64,000 nucleotides of DNA, from positions 206,365 to 270,364 of the forward strand of contig JABLTG010000005.1 in assembly GCA_016618085.1 (NCBI GenBank), in the 5' to 3' direction. Positions 23,004 to 35,717 of the stretch are shown piece after piece. The notes under the pieces are model-generated. The model saw only the letters and a program-made list of their open reading frames with translations, was not told the DNA's origin and searched no databases. How positions within the stretch are numbered: position 1 is the first letter of the stretch; every line of letters starts with the position of its first letter. A program made the translations under genes and the position numbers. Source of the DNA: Neovahlkampfia damariscottae (lineage: Eukaryota; Heterolobosea; Selenaionea; Neovahlkampfiida; Neovahlkampfiidae).

Positions 23004-25690
23004 TTATTGAATTCTTTTATCAATTTTAAAAAATAAATTGAAAACAACAGCAAGAAAAATGATCAAAAAATAATTCCAAAAATTTGAAGATGATTGTTTG
23101 ATTTCTTTAACATTTTGTTCAATTTTTTCATTTTCTTTTTCATCTTCTGGTAAATCAAATCTGACTTTTTTTGAAGGTGAAGATACATTTGGTTGTTTTA
23201 GAACACCTTTTAATTTTTTCTTTTCTTTTTTATTAATGATAAAACTATCATTTGATTTTGATGCAATATCATCATCTGAAGAAGAAGAAGAATCATTTGA
23301 TTGAGATGATATTTTTTTTAATTGTTTATGTAATTCTTCTTCTTCTTTCCAATGTTTTTCATCTTTTTGTTTAACTTTTAAAATCTTTTCAATTTTTAAT
23401 TCTTCTTCTGATTTTTTTTGATTAAAATTTAATTGATTCATATGTTCTGTAACTTTTACAGAGAATGATTTACTTCTTTTTGCTTTTGAAATTAATTCAA
23501 CAGTTGATAAAGGTACTTTAAATTTACCATCATAATTACCAAGATTTAAACATTTTAATAATAATAAATGTTCATCAATAAGAGTTTCATGACGATATGC
23601 AACTCTCATATTTGGTACATTAGTTTTTGTAATTTCATTTGCATTTGGTAACCAATAATTTGGACCTAACCAATGTAATTTAAAAAGATGTTCCCATCCA
23701 CTTTGAAGTACTGAATTCTTTGCAATTTCACATAAATCACAATTTGAAAGATGCCAAACTTGTGCAGCAACTGAATATTCTTCCATTAATGGTTCTCTTG
23801 TAAAATGAAACATAAGTGGATCATCTGTTGAAAGACTAACATTTAAACCTCTTGAAAAGAATTCAGGAAATGGATTTGAATTATAACTCAAAAATAATGA
23901 ATTATTTGATAATGGTGAAACAGCTAAACCAATTTGAGTTAAATAAAACAAATATTGATAAACAGGTGCTTTTCTTAATAAAATACCATGATTAATTCCT
24001 TTTGATAATAAAAATGAAGCAGCTAAATGATTAACATCACCTGCTTCACCAGAATGTGGTCTAAATTGAAATGTATTTAATCCTCTATCAAATCTATATT
24101 GATTTAAAACTTTAATATTTGATTGAAGATAATATGCATAATAAGCATATGGTGGATTAAGTTCTTTATCCCATTTTTCAGGTGTATCTAATTTTTTATG
24201 AAATGCAACTTCAGGTAAACTTTCATCATCAACTTGATCAAATGCTACTACCATTTTTAAAAATGCATGTAATTCTGGATCTGATGATGGATCTTTTGTT
24301 ACTTCAAATAATGGTTCAAAAATATTTTCTAACATTTCTTGGAATGTTTTCATATTTGTTGTCTTTTTATTAATTTCAAATAAACGTGGTATTTGAATCA
24401 TCCAACGAATATTTTGACAAATTAATCTATTTTGAATTACCCATTTTGCTAATTTTGACCATTCATCTTTATTTCTACCATAAATTGAAACTCTTGGTTC
24501 AGATAATTGATATTTTGATTCAACTAAATCTTGAAATACTTCAGAAACTAATTCTCCCATAAATTTTCCATCAATAAAATTATTTGTTTTTAAAAATATT
24601 TCTCTTAATCTTGATTGTCCACAAGGATTATATTTTAAATTGAATTTATCAAATCTATGATATACATTTGAATCTGCATGAACATCAAGTGTATCAACAC
24701 TCAAATCATAAATATTCAAATTTAAACTTTCAAAAACTTCTTTTAAAGTTAATTCTTTTCCATCTCTTGAAATAACTTTTTCATCAGGTGATGATTTTAA
24801 TTTAGATTTAATAAAACGAAGTAAATGTTTTTGATTCATTGATGAACTTAAATGAATATGTGTATCAACTTTTCTAACATTATAAAAATCTCTATGTGGT
24901 ACTAATTTTTGTTCTTGTAATTCTTCAGCATGATTTAATGTTTTATGTAATTGAAATTTCAAATCTAATAATTTTAATCTTCTAAATGAAAATGTTTTGG
25001 CTGCTGCACTTGCATTTAAATGAACAAGTTCAGAAAAATCTTTGACAAATTCTTGGAATGAAACTACTTCATATTTACTTTCTCCATTGATTTGTACTTC
25101 CATTATACCTTTATTCATTTTGAATATTTCTTTTCTATCTTTTCCCTTTTTGTTTTTTTTTTTTTTTAATTTTTTTTTTTTTTTACTTTTGGTGAAGATG
25201 TGACATCAAATGGATTGTATGGTAATTTTGGTGTTTTTAATGCTCCAAATTCATCTCTTTGTAATTCAATCTCTTCGTCTTCAATCATTTCAACATCTGA
25301 AATACTTGATGGTTTTTCCCATGGTAAAAAGACACCAAATACGTATTTTTTTCTTTGGTTTATAATTTCAAACATTCTTTTTGCAACTCCATACATTTCT
25401 TCAGTAATGTGTTCCTCTAAAGAAAAATGAATGGAATATAAAAATAATACCTCCAAATGAGCAAACTGTTTCTCTGAGCTCTTCCATTAATTCCTTTTCT
25501 TTTTCTTCTTCTTCCTTTGATTTTGTTGGAAATTCCTGGAATAAAAAATTAGTTTTTAAAAGTTGGTTACTTTTGGAATTTGCAATACAGTTGCGGATAG
25601 TGGTTCTGATATCTTTTCAAACTCTTCTTCGTCCTCTAATTGATCAAGTTCATAACGAACAACATCTTCATTTGAAGGAATTTTGTTCAT
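23004..25690 (-). CDS. AMP deaminase with C-terminal membrane anchor
   Basis: Exons 25571-25690, 25451-25535, 25187-25416 and 23004-25145 give 858 residues. The catalytic domain is complete: the zinc-binding [13 protein letters not shown] (about 238-250), substrate-binding [12 protein letters not shown], and [21 protein letters not shown] with the catalytic aspartates. It converts AMP to IMP. The N-terminal 150 residues are acidic and divergent, as in AMPD regulatory regions. Unlike usual AMPDs, a disordered tail of about 120 residues (serine/aspartate stretch, lysine-rich) leads to a strongly hydrophobic segment ([18 protein letters not shown]) and ends six residues later, KIDKRIQ: a classic tail anchor. 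The third intron (25146-25186) is almost pure A/T homopolymer. Confidence 0.93.
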
Positions 25691-26035
25691 TGTCGGATAA
25701 TTTTTTGTTGTGATTGGTTCAAATTTATTTTTGAAGTTGTCAAGATTTAAATGAAAAAATTGAAGTGAAAAATAAAATTTCTTATATTCAAAATTTAAAT
25801 ACCAATAACAAAGTGAACAATAAAAGAAATATTGAACATAAATTGGTGGACTTCAGTTGTTTTCTTTGATTAATATAAATTCCTTTTATGAACAAATTTT
25901 GAAGTAATTTTCTTGTCCAATTTTGTCTCTAGATTATTCTTCAATCAACCATTCTCTTCTTTTCAAAAAGTTGGTTGGGATTTATTTTAGAATCTAAAAC
26001 TTTTTTATCCAATCATTTGCACACTTGAACTTGAA
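25691..26035. promoter_or_regulatory. Divergent intergenic region, AMP deaminase / SCAMP
   Basis: A 345-nt gap without a credible gene. It contains several CCAAT/ATTGG elements (for example about 25712, 25801, 25917 and 26010). Nothing else is recognised. Confidence 0.4.
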
Positions 26036-27197
26036 ATGCTCAACGAAGACAAATTGAATAACTTTGCTCCTGGTGAAGATGAATATCAAGACTTTGAAGA
26101 TGATTATAAACCTGTATCACACCTTTTATTTTATTAATTTCTCCGAAGTTTCAATCAAACCAAGTAAAAAGTTACATTAATGAACCAAAAACTACAACCC
26201 AAAAAAGTTCAACAAATACAAGACAATCTTTAACAAGTGTAAATTATTTAAATTATTTTTAAATTTTTTAGGAAGATGCTCTGAGAGAGAAAGCACTTGA
26301 ACTTGCAAGAAGAGAAGCAGCTTTAGAACAAAGAGAACAAAACATTGGAATTTCAAGTGACGAAGTGAAACCAGCAGAATTATATGTTGTTGATAAAACA
26401 AAACCAAATTGGCCAATTTGTTACCCAATTGTTCGTCATGATATTAGAGGAGGTAAATTCATAAATTAAAAATAAAAATAAAAACAGAAATTGAATCTGG
26501 TTTGGGTAAAATCATTGCATCAATGGCATACATGGGATGGTTTGGTAAGTTATTTTTTTTTTTAATTTTCTTCAGCTATTATTGTAGTTTGTGTTTTAAA
26601 TCATCTTGCTTCATACATGACATCATTCACACCAGTGAATAATCCTCAATATGGAGTTGAACCTTTTACAGAAAAATTGAAATTTATGCTTGTTTCCTTT
26701 GCTTATATTCCATTTGTTGTCCCAGGTCATTTTATTTTATGTTATTGGCCTTTATATGCTTGTTTAAGGTCACTTCATATTTTTAGATTCCTTTTATTCT
26801 TTGCTGGATACTCAATTGCAGTAATCTTTTGTTTATTCAATGTTCTTGGAATTGCTTCATATGGATCATCGTAAGAAGTTTTTCAAATGAAACTCACCTT
26901 TTTTTTTTTCAAAGTGGATTATTTTTAGCATTTCAATTTGTACCACCTCAAGGATCATGGTTTGGATTTCTTATTGCTTTATTTATGACATTTCTTTGGG
27001 CAGTAATGGCAATTTATTATGTTGTTGTTTATTTGTTGATGGTTGTAATGTTTAGAAGAAAATATGCTTCAATGAAAGATGCTCAAGATCATGCAAAAGA
27101 AGAAGCAATGAGAGGTGTTGGAGAAACAGTTAAAGCAGGTATTCAAACAGGTATTCAAGCTGGTTTACAAACTTCATTCTCTCAAAATCAACAATAA
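26036..27197 (+). CDS. Secretory carrier membrane protein (SCAMP)
   Basis: Exons 26036-26113, 26149-26238, 26272-26452, 26488-26544, 26576-26870 and 26915-27197 give 327 residues. The cytosolic N-terminus has a coiled coil (REKALELARREAALEQREQN) followed by the hallmark KPNWPICYPIVRHDI before TM1. Four TM segments follow (VVCVLNHLASY; YIPFVVPGHFILCYWPLYAC; FLLFFAGYSIAVIFCLFNVL; GFLIALFMTFLWAVMAIYYV). The C-terminal tail is short and charged. SCAMPs cycle between trans-Golgi, endosomes and plasma membrane in exocytosis and endocytosis. Asn-Pro-Phe repeats of animal SCAMPs are not evident. Confidence 0.95.
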
Positions 27198-27250
27198 AAT
27201 TTATTTTTAATAAATCCAACCAATCAAACTAAACCCTTCAACAAAATAAA

Positions 27251-27713
27251 ATGACAGACGATGAAGAATTTGAAAAATTATCTCAACAAAGACAAAAAGG
27301 AAGAAGTGAAACAAAAAATGCTTTTGATGTGAATTTCTTTGAAGATGAACGTATGAGTGATGAAGAAATTGAAGTTGAAATACCTGAAGATGAAACTCAC
27401 ATGATCAGAGGTCCAGAAATACGTAAAACAAAAATTGAATTTTAATTTCTTTTTAGAAAAAGGATTTGTTGATAGTGCTGGAAAACCTATTACACTTCAT
27501 GATTTATTGAAGAGTGAAATAAGACTTTACAAAAATCAATTACAATTTGAAGAAGTTGCTGAAGCAGTTGAAGATGAACAAAAAATTGATATCTTGTATT
27601 ATGAAGACCAGTTACCAACGAGAGAGGATGATGAAGTTCCTTTCATTAAACAATTAGTTGCTTTGGTTCAAAATTTTGATCCAAATGATGAATATCATTC
27701 AGAAGATGAATAA
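27251..27713 (+). CDS. Small acidic protein, unknown
   Basis: Exons 27251-27422 and 27457-27713 give 142 residues, strongly acidic. The second exon is well structured by eye (GFVDSAGKPITLHDLLKSEI, then LYYEDQLPTREDDEVPFIKQ) and the first is mostly charged. The C-terminus is DPNDEYHSEDE. I do not recognise a family; the acidity and size would fit an inhibitor, chaperone or spliceosomal accessory protein, but this is only a guess. CCAAT lies about 27 nt before the start. Confidence 0.7.
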
Positions 27714-27805
27714 ATTATAAATAAAATTACTGACTATTTCTCTTGTCTGTATTGCTAATTTCTGACATTTTATTTATTTTTTTCAACCAATCGTCTGTGG
27801 TTTCA

Positions 27806-30800
27806 ATGAAGAAAGCGGAAATAGTTGAAGAATTTCGACCATTCACACAAACATTTGAAAACCCTGATACTTTCTCTTATGAATTATATCAGAAGGTAGA
27901 AGGAGAAAAACAATACATTGATGAGTTAGGAATTCAAAATAAAAAGAAATTAATTTGGAGCTCAAATGGAGAATTAAAAAGAACTTACACTTTTGAAAAT
28001 ACAATCCAACAAGTTTTATTTTGTCACTTTGATAATATAAAAGGAGAATGTTTATGTGTTTTATTTGACGAAACAATGATGGTTTATTCAAATCAAGGTA
28101 AAAAATAGTTATTGTTTTCACAAAAAATAGGTGATTCAATAATAGTGCCTTTACCATTTAAAATCAAAAAATTATGGAAATTACCAAAATTCAAAGGTTT
28201 ATTGATTGAAAGAAAAATATCTGGAAAAGAAAAACAAAACAATTCATATTTACCAATATTATTATCATTAAGGCATCCATTGGAAGAGGTGAGACCACTT
28301 TGTTATTATTTTGGAGATTCGAACACTTTCAATTTTTCTTCAAGTGAATATTTCTGTAATCCAAAATTATCAGTTTTATATGTTGACGAAAAAGAACCAA
28401 TTATCATCACATTTGACGGAATTACACATTCAATTTTTGATATTGATGAAATTATTTATGAAAACAAATTAGAAGAAATAAATAAAGAATTTGAAAAAAA
28501 TCAGAATTTACACATTGAAATTGATGATTCAATGGAATTAGAACAAGAAGAAGAAGATGAAGAAAAGGAATATTTAGAATGTCATTTTTTTATGAAAAAA
28601 TTTAATGTTGAAAAAGATTTTGATTTGAATATTGGTCTAAAGGGATCTATGGGAAACTCAATTTTAATTTATCAAGATTTACAAAAAGATTATATTTTAT
28701 CTATACAAAGAAAGGGATTAAATTCTGTTGTTGGTTATATTTTAAATTTAAAGAAATTACAATTAACACCAAGTTTTAATTTTACAGGTGTTTTATTCAT
28801 GACAAAGATTAATTCAATTTATGATAACGAACTTTGTTTGATAATTGACCAATTAGGAGTTTTTTCAGTATTTTCTGGAAGGTATCAATTATGTCAATTT
28901 TTAAATCCCTTTCAAAAATCAGTCAAATTTTCTTCAATCAAAAATTATGCACATAAGCAATTGAATATTGAAATTGAAGGCGGAAAAATTTTTCGAGTTT
29001 TTTTTGATGAAGAAATTTATTCAGGATTGATTGAAAAATGTTTTGATGTTTTATATCATATTATTCCTTATAAACTATACATTTCTTTATTAAAAGATTT
29101 TATTGAAATTTATCAAAAAGAAAATGAGTTTACCACAAAAAAGGAATGGAATTCATTTGTAAATTTAATATTAACTTTATCAAATGATAATTTTCAAATG
29201 AAAGAAATTGTTAGTGGATCTCGAGAATTTAAATTTAAATGGCAAAAAACAACTAGTACTTCAAATGTTGAAGTTTTTAAAAGAGTATCATGTTCAACCA
29301 ATCCAAAATTATTTAAAGAATATCTTTCAATAATATTTTATTCATTTCATTTATTATATGAAAGTTTACAATTAAATATATTATCTGTTCCTGATTTATC
29401 AAAATTATCATTTTTATTGAATGAAATATCTGGAATTATAGGATGGAATGAATATTCTGATTATTATTTTCGTCATTTTACAAATCTTTCAATTCAACGT
29501 AAAAATGAAAGATTTAAAGAATTTGAAATTAAAAATGATTCAAATTTGAAAAATGTTACTTTTACAAAAGTTCCAAATATTATCGAATCATATTTCACCA
29601 ATGAAAATAAATTTCCGTTCATTAAAAATTGTCGATCAACAAAAATATTAGAAAAGATATCAATATTATTTTCAATTTTAAAATCAAATGATAATGATAA
29701 AAAAGAACAATTCATCAATCATTTGGTAAAAGAGTTTCCAAAATCAGAATTAGATTTACTTCCATTTGGAGTTTCAATTCATGTCAAAGAATATTTAAGA
29801 GAATGTCAGAACAATCCAAACTTCAAAAATCAAAATCTTGTACAACTCTTCAATTATATCGATCGAGAAGATTTATCAAATTTCATTTCAGAAAAGAAAG
29901 AAATACAAAAAGATTATTATGATTTTGATAAAGATATTGGGAATAATATTTTTAAAGATGATAATAGATTACAAAAAATTTATGAAAGATTAAATTCTTC
30001 AATTCCAAAAAAATTATATGAAGAACTTGAACCTTCACAACATCAACAACATTTATTGAAGATTTCTAAAAGAATTTGTTCTGCTTCTGTTGGTAGGGGA
30101 ATGATGAATTTATCAACAAAAGTAATTGATCAATCTAATTCATTTCAAATTCCACCTTTATCTATTGCAATCAAAACATCAAGAAATGTATCAATCAAAT
30201 TAGATACATCACAATTAGCACCAAATGCATTATCATGGCCTGAATTCCATAATGGATGTGCTTTTGGATTTTCATTTTTTCCAAACTTTAACAATAAATT
30301 TGGAATTACAAGAGAATGGATACTTTATCATAGACCAGAAGAAATGAATTATGAATATGCTGGATTTTTATTTTCACTTGGATTACAAGGATATTTAAAT
30401 ACATTTTTGGGAACTGATATTTATAATTATCTTTCAACAAAACATTTACCAACATGTTGTTCAATTTTATTATCTTTATCAGTTAGTAAAAGAGGAACTC
30501 AAGATAATACTTTAACAAAAGCACTTTCTTGTCATATTTTATCATTGATTGTTGAAAAAGAAGAAGCAGATATTCCATCAGAATTACAAACTTGTTCTTT
30601 ATTAGGATTGGGATTTTTATATTTACAAACAGAACATAGATTTACAACTGAAGTTCTTTTTAATGAATTAATAAATCCACCAATAAATATGGAAAATAGA
30701 GAAGGTTATACATTTGCTGCTGGTGTTGGGTTAGGTTTAATTAACTTAACAAAAGGAAATTCAATGACTGGATTATTAGATTTAAAATTAACTGAAAAGT

Positions 30801-32230
30801 TGAAATTATATATGACTGGAGGATCAAGACCAAAAGATGATCCATTTTATAAAAATCATAAATATGGAACAAACAAAATTAAAGAATCTGATCATTTAAT
30901 TAATATTGATATCACAGGAACAGGATCAATTCTTGCATTATGTTTTATGTATTTACAAACAAACAACAAAATAGTTGCTTCATATTTTACAATTCCAAAT
31001 ACTGAATATTTATTGAGTTTTATAAGACCAGAACATGCATTTTTAAGAATTTTATCACAAAATTTAATTATGTGGGATGATTTAGATAAATTCTCTGATG
31101 ATTGGATAAAATCAAAAATACCAATCATTTCAAAGAACTTTTTTGAAAGTGAAGATACAATTGGTTTCTTTAATATCATAAAATCTTATATTAGAGCAGC
31201 ATGTTGTTTTTCTTTGGGGATAAAATATGCAGGAAGTAATTCAAAAAAAGCTTATAAATTCATTTTGAATTACTTTAAAAAATTTGAAGAAAAAACAAAT
31301 CTAGATATTTCAGTCAAAGAAAATTGTTTATTGATTTGTTTAATTTCATTATCTTTAATTAGATCAGGAACAGGTGATATTGAAACAATCAGAATCATCA
31401 ATAAATTGAGAAAATTAAAAAATAATTACGGAACACATATGGCATTATCAATGTGTCTTGGAATTTTATTTTTAGGTGCAGGTAGATATTCTTTATCAAC
31501 ATCACCTTTATCAATTGCTGCTTTAATAATTTCATTTTATCAAAGATTTCCAATGAACTCAAATGATAATCAATATCATTTACAATTATATAGACATTTA
31601 TTTGTTTTATCTTCAGAGCCAAGATTATTTGAATCAAAAAATATTGAAACAAATCAATCTTGTGAGGTTTTTATCGAAATTGAATCAAAAGATAATTCAA
31701 TTTCTTTAAGGACACCTTGTTTATTACCTGAATTGAAAGATATTAAAAGAATTAAAATTAATGATGATAAATTTTATCCAATTGATATTTCACTTGTTGA
31801 TTTAGGTGTTCATTTGAATAAGGAAATGACTATATTCTTAAAACCAAAAAAAATTGAAAATTATGAAAAAGAAATTTCAATTATTTTAAAGAATTTTAGA
31901 ATTTTTAATCCAATTTTTGTTTCTAATTTTAAATTAGTTTTAAAATCAAATTTATTATCAGAAATATTTAAAGAGAATTGTTTAAATATTTTGGAAGAAG
32001 AATTACATAAAATTGAATCTACTGATTTAAAAAATTATTTAAATTTAAAAGAAGGATTTTCATCAAATTTTGGATTATATTTAAATTTTTATAATATTCC
32101 AAATTCATTTGAATTAATTAATGAATTTAAAAAAGCGAAAACAAAGAATGAATTAATTTTAATCCTATCAAAAAAAATTGAAAATTTAAATTCCAATTTA
32201 TTTAAAATTTTTTTAGAAATTTATGATTAA
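27806..32230 (+). CDS. APC1: Anaphase-promoting complex subunit 1
   Basis: Exons 27806-28097 and 28131-32230 give 1463 residues (animal APC1 is about 1900). The N-terminal part has propeller-like beta segments. The diagnostic region is the PC-repeat toroid: SLLGLGFLYLQTEHRFTTEV (about residue 920), then GYTFAAGVGLGLINLTKGN (about 960) and later LSMCLGILFLGAGRYSLSTS, as in APC1/BimE/Tsg24 and related Rpn1/Rpn2. An upstream conserved stretch WPEFHNGCAFGFSF also matches. APC1 is the largest scaffold of the APC/C ubiquitin ligase that degrades cyclins and securin in mitosis. Its 3' end overlaps the convergent LRR gene by 18 nt. Confidence 0.9.
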
Positions 32231-32860
32231 ATCAAAATAATAAATGTCTTTTAGTATATTTTCACCAAATTCTTTTGATGAATTAATTCTTCTCATTTCT
32301 TTCAAAATAGTCTTTGTTGATTTGTTATTCCAATGTTTTCTTAAGTTTTTATTAAAACATAAATTTAAATATTCAATAGTAGGTATTTCACCTAATACAA
32401 TTGGAAAATAAATCAATTTATTTTGACCTAAATTTATTGATTTTAAATTTTTTAATTCACTAAATTCAAAAGGAAGTGCTTTTAAGTTATTATTTGATAA
32501 ATTTATCACTTCTAGTTGCTTTAAAAATGATATTTCTGGTGATATATATTCTATTTTATTATTTTGTGCGAATAAATTTTCTAAATTATATAAATATTTT
32601 ATCTCTCTTGGGATTCTTTTTAATTCGTTAAATGAAATGTCTAAGGTAACTAAAAAGTTCATTTCAATAAACAATTCATTTGGTAAAGTTGTCATCTGTT
32701 TCCATATTAGTTTTAGCTCTGGAATTTCTTGATTTTTTGTTGATGTTATATCTTCTTGTATCACTATCTCCATTTCTTCACCATCAGGTAAAATAAAAAA
32801 GTGGGTTATTTCTGATTGGTGGATAAAATTAGTTTTTATTATTTTATTAGCTTTTTCCAT
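32213..32860 (-). CDS. Small leucine-rich-repeat protein
   Basis: One exon encodes 215 residues. A beta-rich N-terminal segment is followed by about five typical LRRs (for example FLVTLDISFNELKRIPREIK, LEVINLSNNNLKALPFEFSE, LKSINLGQNKLIYFP) and a helical C-terminal cap. This is the Ras-suppressor/Shoc2-like LRR type used for protein binding; no other domain is present. The last six codons lie antisense within the last codons of APC1. Confidence 0.8.
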   Translation of the reverse strand: MEKANKIIKTNFIHQSEITHFFILPDGEEMEIVIQEDITSTKNQEIPELKLIWKQMTTLPNELFIEMNFLVTLDISFNELKRIPREIKYLYNLENLFAQNNKIEYISPEISFLKQLEVINLSNNNLKALPFEFSELKNLKSINLGQNKLIYFPIVLGEIPTIEYLNLCFNKNLRKHWNNKSTKTILKEMRRINSSKEFGENILKDIYYFDLIINF

Positions 32861-32868
32861 TTTATTTC

Positions 32869-35442
32869 ATGAAAATTTATGTTTACTTTTAATTTTTAAA
32901 TCCTTCCTCTTAGTCGACCAATCACATTAATCATGGATTTTTTATTGTCCCAAGTCGTAAAAGGTAGAGAGGAATTAAAAATTCTAACAGAGTCAAGTTG
33001 TTTCTTATTTTAGAACCCCTACTTATGAAGGTACGATGAATATCGATGGAATTTCATCAGACGTTGAAATCGTAAAATATAAAATATTTTAAAAAAGACT
33101 TCTCAGATCAGAGACACTTATGGTGTTCCTCATATTTTTGCAAAAACAGAAAATGATTGTATTTTTGCCCAAGGTATTTTTTATTACAATTAAAAAACAT
33201 TTAAAGGTTTCGTTCATGCTCAAGAAAGGTTATGGCAAATGGAAGCACTAAGAAGATTAGCATTTGGTGAATTAGCTGAATTAGTTCCTGAAGCTTTAAA
33301 ATCTGATAGAATGTCAAGGACTCTTGGATACAAAAGACTTGGAATTGAAGACGTAAAAAATTTATCAAAAGAAATGTCTTCTGCACTTCAAGCTTATTGT
33401 GATGGTGTAAATCACTATATAAACAGTAATTATTATCAAACACCAGTTGAATTTACACTACTTGGAATCAATCCACCAAAATGGACACCAGAAATATCAT
33501 GTTCTATTAGTAGACTTTTAGCATTCATGATGAGGTAAAAAACAAAAAAAAGGTAAACTTTTAATATAGTCGTGGTTGGTATCTTCAAGTTATCAATATG
33601 GCAGTTTCTGAAAAAATGAAAGAAAATCTTTCTGATTTTAAGTATGATCATCATCCTTCACATATTGAAGAAATTTCAATTAACATTTTAAATGTTGAAG
33701 AAATTGTAAAAACATCAAATCAAGAACAAGGAAGTAATTCATGGGCAATTTCACCAGAACTAACAAAAGGAAAACCAATTCTAGCATCAGATCCTCATTT
33801 AGCTGTTTCAAATCCAAGTATTTGGTTTGAAAATCATTTAGAAACATCAGATTTGAAGTCATTTGGTGTTTCAATCCCTGGTACCCCTTATGTTATCATT
33901 GGACATAATTCAAGTTTTGCTTGGGGTGTCACATTAACATATGGTGATGTTTCTGATATTTTTATTGAAAAAACTAAAGAAAACAAATATGAATTCAAAA
34001 ATGAATGGAAAGATTTAAAAATTATAAAAGAAATCATTAAAGTGAAAGGTCAATCAGATATTATTGAAAATGTTAGAATAACACATCATGGTCCAATCAT
34101 TTCAGGAATTACAAATTTTACCAAAGATAATCAAATGGAATTTTCATTATCAGCACCTTATCTTCAATCAAGAGATACTGATTATTTTGAATATATTAGA
34201 CAATTATCATTTGGAAAGAATTGGGATGATTTTGTAACTATTTGTACTGGTCTTGATCTTTATACTTTAAATGTTACTTATTCTGATATTCATGGAAATA
34301 TTGGATATTATATGACTGGTAAATTCCCAATTAGAACAGAAGAATCTATTAAATTAGCAAATTATCCAAAGCCTGGATTTGATGGTTCATGTGAATGGAA
34401 TGGTTTTATACCAAGAAATGAATTACCACATGTTTTGAATCCAAAATTAGGTTATGTTGTTTCTGCGAATCATAATATTGTTGATCCAAAAGTTAATTAT
34501 AAACATTTTATTGGAAAATGTTTCAAAGCAGGATATAGAGCAGATAGAATTACAGAATTACTTCAAAAAATATTTAAAGAAAAGGGAAAAGTTACAGTTT
34601 CAGATTGTAAAGAAATGCAAATGGATGAAATGGATAATTCAGATATTTCAAAATTCCTTGGAAATTTGAAATTAGATTTAGATTCTTTATATAAAAAATC
34701 AAATCAAAAAGAAATTTCATTAAGTCACATCAAAGAAGTGGTAAAACAATTTCAAGAATGGGATGGTATTGCCAATATAAAATCTATTGGTGCATGTATT
34801 TCAATAGTATTCACTAATATTTGTGCTAAGAATTGTTTAAAAACAAATTTTGGTGAAGAATTAGTAAAATCTGTTTTAGGTTGTGGATTTTCACCAAATT
34901 CTGTTTCAGAATTTCATTCACATGAATCAGAAGTTTTAATTTATTTATTAAACGAAATGAAAAATGAACAAAGAGATGATATTATTTTTGATTCCATCAT
35001 TGAAACAATCAAAAAAATAAGAGAATTAATCAAACTTGATGAATCTGAAAGAGTTGGTGAATTAGAAGTAATTCACTATGAATATGGAAAAATTCATCAA
35101 CTTACATTTAAACATGCCTTTGGATCAAAGATTTCAGAGTTCAATAGAGGACCTTATCCGATTGGTGGTACTGCAAATTCAATTAATGCTCAAGCACATA
35201 TACCACATGGAGATAATTATGATGTTGTAATTATACCATCATATCGTATGGTTGTTGATTTAAATGACTTTGATAAATCTTATTCAATTTATGGACCTGG
35301 TCAATCTGGGAATGAACAATCAAAGCATTATGATGACTTGATTCCAATGTTTTTGAAAGGTGAATATAAACCAATGTTTTGGTCAAAAGATTTAATTTTA
35401 AAAAATTCAGAAGCAATTTTGAAATTTGAAAAAGTGCAATGA
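32869..35442 (+). CDS. Penicillin-acylase (Ntn hydrolase) family protein
   Basis: The frame-consistent model is exons 32869-32880, 32914-32963, 33014-33071, 33107-33173, 33207-33534 and 33570-35442, 795 residues. The alpha-chain motif IRDTYGVPHIFAKTEND and FVHAQERLWQMEALRR are clear. The beta-chain begins at GSNSWAISPELTKGKPILA, where the serine after the glycine is the autocatalytic nucleophile, followed by ASDPHLAVSNPSIWFENH. Later FNRGPYPIGGTANSINAQA matches the family. These enzymes cleave amide bonds (beta-lactams, acyl-homoserine lactones, N-acyl amino acids) after self-processing. The 5' end is unsure: ATG 32933-32935 is out of frame with the next exon, and ATG 33036-33038 is an alternative short start. 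No convincing signal peptide is seen. Confidence 0.85.
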
Positions 35443-35717
35443 AAATTCAACAAAAGTAAAAAAAAATAAAAATTTCTCCAAATTCATCACGATGAGTCTT
35501 GGATCGAGGAGAAACTTTGTTCTTTAAATTAAAAATATTATTTTCTTTTCTTAGCACTGATGTGATCTTGATACTTTACTAGGACTAACTTTATCACTCA
35601 AACTGACTTTTAATTTACACAAACTTTATTCCAAACAATGACTTTCAAAAATAGAGTCCATATCATTTTACGAACACCAAATTATGATTGTTCTCACTCA
35701 AATATGAACAAGAAAAG

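Noticed and set aside
32933-33013. ATG 32933 as start of the penicillin-acylase gene (MDFLLSQVV)
   Set aside because: No normal donor in this frame joins in phase to the next exon.
33072-33097. 26-nt intron variant in the penicillin-acylase gene
   Set aside because: Using the acceptor at 33106 gives a typical 35-nt intron and the better family match EIIRDTYGVPHI.
35490-35640. C/D-box snoRNA-like pattern (TGATGTGA and CTGA) in the spacer
   Set aside because: The boxes are imperfect, there is no terminal stem, and such motifs arise easily in AT-rich DNA.
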